This document shows positions 8,380-15,422 of a stretch of 64,000 bases of DNA, one piece after another (the first letter of the stretch is position 1; each line of letters begins with the position of its first letter). The notes under the pieces were generated by a model that was not told the origin of the DNA, made no database searches, and worked only from the letters and a program-made list of their open reading frames with translations. The stretch is from the NCBI RefSeq assembly GCF_026898115.1, contig NZ_CP114036.1, forward strand, positions 6,814,001 through 6,878,000, read 5' to 3'. Position numbers and translations under genes: made by a program. Source of the DNA: Streptomyces sp. S465 (GTDB lineage: Bacteria > Actinomycetota > Actinomycetes > Streptomycetales > Streptomycetaceae).

Positions 8380-10862
8380 GCCGGGACGACCCGCGGCGGC
8401 TCGGCCCGTACCACGTCATCGCGCGGCTGGGGCCGAGCGCGGGCGAAGTCCCCGCTACGGCCCGCCACTTCATCGCGCGCAGTGCCGCCGGGGATCGTAC
8501 GGTCGTCGTCACCGCACCGCCGGAAGAACTCGCGCACGACGTCGGGTACCGGGAGCGCTTCCGGGCGGAGGCGGAAAACGCTCGCCTTCTCGGCGGTGGA
8601 CGGCCTCCCCTGTGGCTCGCTCCCGTTGTCGAGATCTCGGACGGGGGCGTAGGGACACCCTGGAGTGCCACGCCGTTCCTGCCGATGCTGTCGCTGTCCG
8701 CCGCGCTGGAAGCGAACGGGGGCCCGCTTCCCGTGCGCACCGTAAGGGCGTTGGGAGCCGCGCTTGCCGAGACGCTCGCGGAGGTGCACACGGCGGGCTT
8801 CGCTCACGCGGGTATCGCACCGGGCACCGTGTACCTGGCGGGTGACGGCCCTCGGCTGGTGAGCTACGGCGCGGTGCGGGCCGCCGCTTCGGACGGTGAG
8901 GCGCGCGTGGGACTCCCGGGCCTGGAGGACGACGCCCTGCCCCCGGAACAGGCCGCGGGCGGGCGGCCGCGGCCGCTGGGGGACATCTTCGCGCTGGGCG
9001 CGGTGCTGGCGTACGCGGCGACCGGGCGACGGCGGCCCGACGCCGACGAGCTGCCTAAGGACGTGCGGAGCGCTGTGGCCCGGTGCCTGGCCCAGGACCC
9101 GGCCGACCGGCCGACGGCGCGGGCGCTGCTGGACGAGTTGACGCGCGGTCTACGCGTCCCCCTGCCCTCGAATGCCGTCCGGGCGCCCGCTGGGGCGCCG
9201 CCGACGGTTGTCGACGGTGGCTCCGAGGGCCCGTACGGCGGTACGGCACGGGGGGCGGGGCCGGGATCGACCGCGCTGGACAGCGCCGGTGGCATCAGCC
9301 GGGCTGCGGGCGCGCTGGGGGCGGGCTGGCTGCCGGGGCGGGTGATCGCCGCGTTGTCCGAACTGTCCTCGGTGGTGCTGGCGGCGGAGATCGAGCCGGC
9401 TGAGGTGTCCTCGTCGGCTGAGACGCCCTTACCGGTGGCGGCGGGCGTGCCGCCGGCGGGGCCGGCCACCGCTTCGCACCAGGCGGGGGCGGAGGGGCTC
9501 GGTGCCGCACCCGTGGCGCCCGACCGCGGTCCGGTGCCGGGGGCCGGGAGCGCCGGGACTGCGGGCGGCTCATCCCGGAAGCCCCTCGTCCCGTCCCTCA
9601 GCCCTTCCCGGCGCCGCCTCCTGCTGGGCGTCGCCGGCGGTACGGCCGGGCTCGCCGTCGGCGGCGGCGCCACGTGGCTGGCGACGGCCCCTGAGCCGCC
9701 CGCGCCGCTCACCCCGGCCCAGCGCCTCGCCGCCCACCGCCCGCGCCACCGGCTTCCGGGCGCGCCGCCCACGCCTCTATGGCGCTACGACGTCACAGGG
9801 GCGGCTTCGACGTATGCGCCGCTCGTCTGGCGGGAGGCGGTCGCCGTCATCACGGGGGAGCGGGCGGTCACCGGGATCGATCTCCGTACGGGCAAGCGGC
9901 TGTGGACCCGGGAGGAGCTGCGCCCGGCGGGTCAGCCCTGGGTGGCCGGCGGGGACGCGCTGGTCGTCCCGGGCGACGGTCTGGTGTCGCTGGAACCGCG
10001 GACCGGCCGCATCCATTGGCGCTCGAACGACTTCCGGCAGGATGCGCGGAGCTCCTTCACGGGGCTGCTCGCGGTGGACGGGACCACGGTCTGGTTCACC
10101 GCGACGGTAAGGGGCGAGGGGAGCGGGGGCGCGAACGGCGACCGTGTCGTGGTCGCCTACGACGTCCATGAGGGCGCGGAGTTGTGGCGCGGCCCCCTCG
10201 CGGCGGGTTTCGACGAGGGACATCTGCTGAAGGAGGCGCTGGTGGTGATGGCCGGCGCCGACCGGGGGAGGACGGGTCCCAGGAGGGCCATCGCGCTCAG
10301 CCGCGACCGGGGCGAGGAACTGTGGCAGCGGGTTTATCCGGGCATGACCGCTGAAGGGCTCGTCACCACCGACGGCCGGCGCACCCTCATCGCGGCCCTG
10401 GGCACCACCTTGCGGGGCTTCGACGCGACCCGGGACAGCGCTGCCCTGTGGTCCGTCGGTGCCAAGGGAAAGGACGCCAAGGGCCGTCTTGCCGACTTCG
10501 GGGTGCCGCTCGTCCACGGGAAGACCGCGTATGCCGCCGACGGGGGTTTCGCCCTCCACGCGGTCGAGGCGGCGACCGGCGAGATCCGGTGGCAGCGCGC
10601 CTATGGCTTTGTGATGAAGGTGCTCGCGGCGCCGCGCACGCCGGACACACTGGTCAGCCCGGCCGGGCGCAGGGTGCTGATGGCCGGTGACGCCGAGGTG
10701 GACGCGTTCGACGCCGAGGACGGCTCTTTGCTGTGGCGCTTCACCGACGCCGGAGCGGATCCGGGCCCGCGCTCCCGATCGCCGCGCCGTAAGGTCGCGT
10801 TGACGGATGACAGGGTGGTCGTCGTCGGGAGCGGAAGCGTCTACGCGCTGCCGCTCGATTAG
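8367..10862 (+). CDS. Pseudokinase-beta-propeller fusion membrane protein (AfsK-like, catalytically dead)
   Basis: An 831-residue protein from a GTG with GGGAGG 5 bases upstream. Residues 12-270 align by eye with the Ser/Thr kinase domains of the two downstream paralogues, but every catalytic motif is gone. The Gly-rich loop reads LGPSAGEV, the VAxK lysine is Thr49, HRD is H147-A148-G149, the following Asn is Thr154 and DFG is S166-Y167-G168. The C-lobe PPEQ and GDIFALGAVLAYAATG segments remain. An Ala/Gly/Pro linker (270-410) leads to S-R-R at 414-416, one hydrophobic helix (about 418-436), then a propeller with blades such as DLRTGKRLWTRE and DAEDGSLLWRF. Leu355 in the linker is encoded by TTA (9429-9431), predicting bldA dependence. 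It is first in a four-gene operon, with 9 bp to the next gene. Kinase activity is not expected; scaffolding or allosteric control of the active paralogues is inferred. Confidence 0.85.
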   Translation: MEPLSRDDPRRLGPYHVIARLGPSAGEVPATARHFIARSAAGDRTVVVTAPPEELAHDVGYRERFRAEAENARLLGGGRPPLWLAPVVEISDGGVGTPWSATPFLPMLSLSAALEANGGPLPVRTVRALGAALAETLAEVHTAGFAHAGIAPGTVYLAGDGPRLVSYGAVRAAASDGEARVGLPGLEDDALPPEQAAGGRPRPLGDIFALGAVLAYAATGRRRPDADELPKDVRSAVARCLAQDPADRPTARALLDELTRGLRVPLPSNAVRAPAGAPPTVVDGGSEGPYGGTARGAGPGSTALDSAGGISRAAGALGAGWLPGRVIAALSELSSVVLAAEIEPAEVSSSAETPLPVAAGVPPAGPATASHQAGAEGLGAAPVAPDRGPVPGAGSAGTAGGSSRKPLVPSLSPSRRRLLLGVAGGTAGLAVGGGATWLATAPEPPAPLTPAQRLAAHRPRHRLPGAPPTPLWRYDVTGAASTYAPLVWREAVAVITGERAVTGIDLRTGKRLWTREELRPAGQPWVAGGDALVVPGDGLVSLEPRTGRIHWRSNDFRQDARSSFTGLLAVDGTTVWFTATVRGEGSGGANGDRVVVAYDVHEGAELWRGPLAAGFDEGHLLKEALVVMAGADRGRTGPRRAIALSRDRGEELWQRVYPGMTAEGLVTTDGRRTLIAALGTTLRGFDATRDSAALWSVGAKGKDAKGRLADFGVPLVHGKTAYAADGGFALHAVEAATGEIRWQRAYGFVMKVLAAPRTPDTLVSPAGRRVLMAGDAEVDAFDAEDGSLLWRFTDAGADPGPRSRSPRRKVALTDDRVVVVGSGSVYALPLD

Positions 10863-10871
10863 GAAGGTCGT

Positions 10872-13172
10872 ATGGAACCGCCGATGCCGGACCGCCGGAC
10901 GGGACGGACCGATCACGATGCTCCACGGCGCACCGACCACGATGCTCCACGGCGCACCGACCACGATGCTCCACGGCGCACCGACCACGACGGTCCGCGG
11001 CGGATCGGCCCGTACCGCGTCCTGGCCGCCCTGGACGTGCCCGGGTACGCCGATGAGGCGCGCCGCTGTCTCGCCCGGGACGTCCGAACGGGCCGTACCG
11101 TCGTGCTGACCCTGCCGCACGCGGCGGCGGCCGACGACGCCGGTTACCGGGTACGGTTCCGGGCCGAGGCGGAGAACTCCCGTCGGCTGCGCGGCCCCTG
11201 GGTGGCTCCGGTGGTCGACGTCGCCCCGCCCGGTGCGGAGCTTCCCTGGGTCGCCCACGACTGCTTCCCCGCCCTGACGCTGCCCGGAGCGCTGGCCGCG
11301 CACGGCGGCCCGCTCCCCGAGGACACCGTGCGCGCGCTGGGCGCGGCGCTCGCCGAAACCCTCGCGGTCGCGCACGCCAACGGCCTTGTCCACGCCGGGA
11401 TATCGCCCCAGGCGGTGCTCCTGACGCGGGACGGTCCCCGGCTGACCGGTTACGGGCTCCTCCGGGCCCGCGGGGTCGCCGCCCCGCACACCGGCCGCCC
11501 GGCCGGGGCCCACGGCGACGTCCCGGCCGGACTGCCGCCCGAGCAGCACGCGGGCGAACCGCCGCGTCCTCACGGTGACGTCTACGCCTTGGGTGCCGTG
11601 CTGGCCTACGCCGCGACCGGCCTCAAGGATGTCGCGGCCGACCGTAAGGGCCCCGCGACCGACCGTAAGGGTCCCGCGATCAACCGTATGGACGCCGCGA
11701 CCGGCCGTAAGGACGCCGGGCTCGCCGCCCTGCCGCCGGGGCTGCGCGAGACCATCGCCGCCTGTCTGTCCCCGGACCCGGCGCACCGGCCCCAACCCGC
11801 CACCCTGATCCGGGAGTTCCGCTCCTCCGTGGCGCCCGTCTCCCCGGCCCGCCTGCCCGGCGCCATCGGGGCGGCCCTCGCCGACCAGGCCGCGCGCCAC
11901 CCCGCCGACGCCCCGCCGCCGGAGCCCGTGGAGCCCGCCGACCGACCCTCTTCCGCGCGTCAGGGGTGGTCCCGGCGCTCCGTGGTCGTCACCGCCCTAG
12001 GCGGCGCCGCCGGACTGGCCCTGGGGGTCGGCGGAACGGCCCTGTGGCGGGCCGTGACGGACGAGCGGCCCGCCCGGCCCGAGCCCCTCGCCGTGCGCGG
12101 GGTTGCCCCGGCCCCGCTGTGGCGCCGCCGTATCGAGACCGAGATCGAGAGCCCGCCACTGCTCTGGGGGAACAGCCGGCTGCTCGTGCCGGGTGCCGGT
12201 GTGGTGACGGCGGTAAGGGTCCGCGACGGACAGAAGGCCTGGACACGTGACAACGTATGGGGGATCGGCCCCCTCAGCTCACTCGGCGGCGACCTGGTGC
12301 TGAGGCCGGGCACCAGGGAGCTCATCGCCCTGTCGGCGCGCACCGGGCAGGTCACGTGGGTGGAGCGGAGCTACGACGGCGAGAAGCGCCCGCAGTTCCG
12401 CTATCCGCTGGCGGCCGACGGGAGGACCCTCTGGTTCCTGGCACAGAACCAGAACCAGGAGAAGACCGCCACCGTCGTCGCCTATGACCTCAAGACCCGT
12501 AAGGAGCGGTGGCGCACCTCCGTTCCCGGCGGTTTCGGCGGCTACGACGAACACTCCGCGGTGCTCCGCGCGGACTCCCTCCTGCTGTCGAACCGCAGTG
12601 AGTCGGCCCCCGACACCCCATGGACCTATCTGGCCCTGGGCCGGCACGACGGCGCGAAGCTGTGGACGCGGACCTACAAGGGCGTCCATACGGTCGCGAA
12701 CGATCCAACAGAGATCGTCTCCGGGGATCTCCTGATCACTTTCGCCTCGGATGTCGTATCCGCCCATGAGATATCCAGCGGCGCCGTGCGCTGGCGCTTC
12801 AGCTGCGAGGACTTCCTGTACACCGATGGCGCGCTGCACGGCCGGACGCTCTACGTGACCGACGGCAACGCCGTCACCTATGCCATCGACGTGGTCCACG
12901 GCAGGCTTCGCTGGCGCCGCCGGTCCGCCGTCGACGCGGCCTCCCCCATGTCGGAGAGCGAGACCGTGCTGAGCCACTCCGGCCGGACCGTGTTCCAGGT
13001 CAACGCCTCGGAGGTGGAGGCGCTGGACGCGGCGGACGGTTCACTGCGCTGGCGCTTCGCCCCCGTGGCCGAGGGAGCGTCGGCCGGAGCCCTCACCGGT
13101 TCCGTCCTCAGCGCGCCCGGCGTGGCCGTCGTCCGGAACGATCGAACCTTCTACGCATTGCCGGTGGACTGA
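10872..13172 (+). CDS. Second pseudokinase-beta-propeller fusion with TDHDAPRR repeat N-terminus
   Basis: A 766-residue protein. The ATG follows GGAAGG, which overlaps the previous stop. Residues 13-44 are four TDHDAPRR-type repeats. Residues 45-330 are a kinase-like fold without catalytic residues: no Gly-loop (LAALDVPGYADEA), Thr80 at the lysine position, H174-A175-G176 for HRD and G193-Y194-G195 for DFG. A second repeat (DRKGPAT units) is inserted near residues 257-284, where the kinase C-lobe activity helices should be. S-R-R at 367-369 precedes a membrane helix (about 371-391), followed by a beta-propeller of about 340 residues. It is closely related to the preceding pseudokinase (shared DDAGYRVRFRAEAEN and LVHAGISP-type segments), so the two are likely tandem duplicates. 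The start of the next gene is 5 bp downstream. Confidence 0.85.
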   Translation: MEPPMPDRRTGRTDHDAPRRTDHDAPRRTDHDAPRRTDHDGPRRIGPYRVLAALDVPGYADEARRCLARDVRTGRTVVLTLPHAAAADDAGYRVRFRAEAENSRRLRGPWVAPVVDVAPPGAELPWVAHDCFPALTLPGALAAHGGPLPEDTVRALGAALAETLAVAHANGLVHAGISPQAVLLTRDGPRLTGYGLLRARGVAAPHTGRPAGAHGDVPAGLPPEQHAGEPPRPHGDVYALGAVLAYAATGLKDVAADRKGPATDRKGPAINRMDAATGRKDAGLAALPPGLRETIAACLSPDPAHRPQPATLIREFRSSVAPVSPARLPGAIGAALADQAARHPADAPPPEPVEPADRPSSARQGWSRRSVVVTALGGAAGLALGVGGTALWRAVTDERPARPEPLAVRGVAPAPLWRRRIETEIESPPLLWGNSRLLVPGAGVVTAVRVRDGQKAWTRDNVWGIGPLSSLGGDLVLRPGTRELIALSARTGQVTWVERSYDGEKRPQFRYPLAADGRTLWFLAQNQNQEKTATVVAYDLKTRKERWRTSVPGGFGGYDEHSAVLRADSLLLSNRSESAPDTPWTYLALGRHDGAKLWTRTYKGVHTVANDPTEIVSGDLLITFASDVVSAHEISSGAVRWRFSCEDFLYTDGALHGRTLYVTDGNAVTYAIDVVHGRLRWRRRSAVDAASPMSESETVLSHSGRTVFQVNASEVEALDAADGSLRWRFAPVAEGASAGALTGSVLSAPGVAVVRNDRTFYALPVD
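10908..11003. repeat. 24-bp tandem repeat (4 copies) in the second pseudokinase gene
   Basis: Four head-to-tail 24-bp units encode T-D-H-D-A-P-R-R; the last has a G for A change (HDGPRR). The units are nearly identical in DNA, which indicates recent expansion by slippage. They form a charged, His/Asp/Arg-rich extension in front of the kinase-like domain. Confidence 0.92.
11640..11717. repeat. 21-bp imperfect tandem repeat (about 4 copies) in the second pseudokinase gene
   Basis: Units encoding D-R-K-G-P-A-T, D-R-K-G-P-A-I, N-R-M-D-A-A-T and G-R-K-D-A are inserted after the GDVYALGAVLAYAATG segment of the kinase-like C-lobe. The insertion falls where an active kinase would keep conserved helices, which supports loss of catalytic constraint. 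Confidence 0.8.
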
Positions 13173-13177
13173 TCCCG

Positions 13178-15355
13178 ATGGCCCATCCCCTCACCCCTGA
13201 CGACCCCCAGCGCCTCGGTCCGTACACCCTCGTCGCCCGGCTCGGCAGCGGGGGCATGGGCACGGTGTACCTGGGCCGCTCATCCGGCGGCCGTACGGTC
13301 GCGCTGAAGACCATGCACGCGCGGTTCGCGGCGGAGGCGGAATTCCGCACCCGCTTCCGGCTGGAGACCGATGCCGCGCGGGTCATCGGCGGACGGTACG
13401 GAGCGCAGGTGATCGACGCGGACACGCTCGCCCCGACCCCCTGGCTCGCCACCGAATACGTCCTCGGCCCGCCGCTGGACGACGCGGTCGCGCTCGGTGG
13501 AGCCCTGCCCGAGCGGGCCGTACGGGCGCTGGGCGCGGCCCTGTGCGACGCGCTCGCCCAGCTGCACCGGTCCGATGTGGTCCACCGCGACCTCAAGCCG
13601 TCCAACATCCTGCTGACCGCCCTCGGCCCCAAGGTCATCGACTTCGGCATCGCCCGCGCGGTGGGCGACGACCGGCTGACCCGTACGGGCGCCGCCGCCG
13701 GAACGCCCGCCTATATGTCGCCCGAACAGGTGGCCGGTGGTGAACACGCCGCCGCGGGCGATGTGTTCGCCCTCGCCGGAGTGCTCGTCTTCGCGGCGAC
13801 CGGCCGGCCCCCTTTCGGCGGCGGACAACCCGCCGATCTGCTCTACCGGGTGCGGTACACCGACCCGGACCTGTCCGGGCTGCCGGGGGATCTGCGCACC
13901 GTACTGGAGCCGTGCTTCGCCAAGGACCCGGGTCGGCGGCCCGGCACGGCCGAGCTCGGGCCGCGGCTGCACGACGGAGGCGGCCACTTCGCCGATCATC
14001 TGCCGGACCCCGTCCTGGCGGAGATCGCCCGGCTCGGCGCGGCCGTATGGGAGATCCAGCCGTCCAGGACGCCCGCGCCGGTGGCGGAGGGGACCACAGC
14101 CGGAGCGCACCGGCCAGCCGGGCCGGCCGGGATCTCCCGCCGTAAGGCCGTCACGATCGGCGGGGGCGGAGCGGTCGCGGCCGCCGCGGCCGCCGCCTGG
14201 GTCTGGCTCCGCCCCGACGGCGGTGCGAGCGGTAGCGCGGCCCGGACACCGGCGCCCACCCCACGGCCGCCCGGGACCCCGCCGCGTATGTCGTGGAAGG
14301 TCACTCCGCCCTCCGAGACCGCCATGGCCGAATGCGCGGTCCTCCTCGCCGGGGACCACGCCGCGATCATCGCCGACACCGGGCTGTACTGGATCGACCC
14401 CGGCACCGGGGCCAGGCGCGGTACCAACGACCTGGTCACGAAGGCACAGCACGCCGTCTTCGACGGCCGGCGGCTGCTCGCCTGCGACTCCAGTGCCGAG
14501 CACGTCCGGATCGCCCCCGTGGACCCCGGGACCGGCAACTTCCGGACCCCGCTCGCCACGGTCAAGGACCTGGAGACCGACGGCGTACGGCTGCTCGCCG
14601 CCACCTCCGACACGGTCTTCCTGGAAGGGACCGGCCGCAAGGGCCCGGTGCGGATGGCCATCGACGCGCGGACGGGGGAGGAGCGGTGGCGGCGGGCGAG
14701 CGACACCCCTGAGTTCCAGGACCCCCTGGCGACTCCCGCCGGCTCCTCGCTCGTGCTCTCCTTCCGCGAGCGGGTCACCGTGGTCGACGCCGCCGACGGC
14801 AGCCGCCGCTGGTCGAAGATGCTGGCCAAGGAGAACTACCTGATCCTTCCGGGGACGCGGCGGCACACCTTCTCGGACGGGCTTCTCTATGTCGGCGGGA
14901 AGGACCTCCTCGCCGTGCGGCTCTCCGACGGCGAGGTCGTCTGGCGGTTCGGTGCGGGGCGGAAGGCCGGCGACGAGAACGAGCCGGAGTCCGCGCGATA
15001 CGGACCGCCCCTGCTCAGGGACGGCGTGGTCTACAGCCTGGAGACCGGCACCGGCCTGGTCGCCGTGGACGCCAGGAGCGGAAAGCCGCGCTGGGAGCAG
15101 AGGAAGGGCACAGGCCCCGCGCTCAACTTCCGCCCGCCGCCCGCCCTCGGCAAGAGGTACCTCTACGCCTTCCCCGACGTCGGAACCGACCAATGGGCGA
15201 CGGCGATCGACCTCCGCGGCCACAAGGCGGCCTGGACGTTCCAGGGCCCCGGCACCGCCATGGCCGCGGTCAACCCCACCATGACCGTCCATCGGGGCGC
15301 CGGCCGGCTGATCATCGCGGGCGGGTCCACCGTATGCGCCATCCCCCTCGAATGA
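13178..15355 (+). CDS. Ser/Thr protein kinase with membrane helix and PQQ-type beta-propeller (AfsK-like), active-site intact
   Basis: A 725-residue protein. Residues 13-270 form a complete Hanks-type kinase: Gly-loop GSGGMGTV, VALK with K44, alpha-C Glu near 63, H136-R137-D138-LKPSN, D155-F156-G157, GTPAYMSPEQ activation segment and GDVFALAGVLVFAATG. S-R-R at 320-322 precedes an Ala-rich membrane helix (about 324-342). The remaining 380 residues carry propeller blades such as DARTGEERWRR and DARSGKPRWEQ. The topology should place the kinase inside and the propeller outside. It starts 5 bp after the second pseudokinase and has only a weak ribosome binding site, so translation is probably coupled. 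AfsK-type kinases act in secondary metabolism and hyphal growth control; the substrate here is unknown. Confidence 0.9.
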   Translation: MAHPLTPDDPQRLGPYTLVARLGSGGMGTVYLGRSSGGRTVALKTMHARFAAEAEFRTRFRLETDAARVIGGRYGAQVIDADTLAPTPWLATEYVLGPPLDDAVALGGALPERAVRALGAALCDALAQLHRSDVVHRDLKPSNILLTALGPKVIDFGIARAVGDDRLTRTGAAAGTPAYMSPEQVAGGEHAAAGDVFALAGVLVFAATGRPPFGGGQPADLLYRVRYTDPDLSGLPGDLRTVLEPCFAKDPGRRPGTAELGPRLHDGGGHFADHLPDPVLAEIARLGAAVWEIQPSRTPAPVAEGTTAGAHRPAGPAGISRRKAVTIGGGGAVAAAAAAAWVWLRPDGGASGSAARTPAPTPRPPGTPPRMSWKVTPPSETAMAECAVLLAGDHAAIIADTGLYWIDPGTGARRGTNDLVTKAQHAVFDGRRLLACDSSAEHVRIAPVDPGTGNFRTPLATVKDLETDGVRLLAATSDTVFLEGTGRKGPVRMAIDARTGEERWRRASDTPEFQDPLATPAGSSLVLSFRERVTVVDAADGSRRWSKMLAKENYLILPGTRRHTFSDGLLYVGGKDLLAVRLSDGEVVWRFGAGRKAGDENEPESARYGPPLLRDGVVYSLETGTGLVAVDARSGKPRWEQRKGTGPALNFRPPPALGKRYLYAFPDVGTDQWATAIDLRGHKAAWTFQGPGTAMAAVNPTMTVHRGAGRLIIAGGSTVCAIPLE

Positions 15356-15422
15356 CCGGCGCCGCGGACCCGTCCCGGCGCGCCGCCCCGCCCGCCCCCA
15401 CCGTGACCAGGAGAGCCCGACC

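Noticed and set aside
10908..11003. 24-bp repeats considered as a CRISPR array
   Set aside because: The units abut without spacers, are in frame with the gene and encode a peptide repeat; there are no cas genes.
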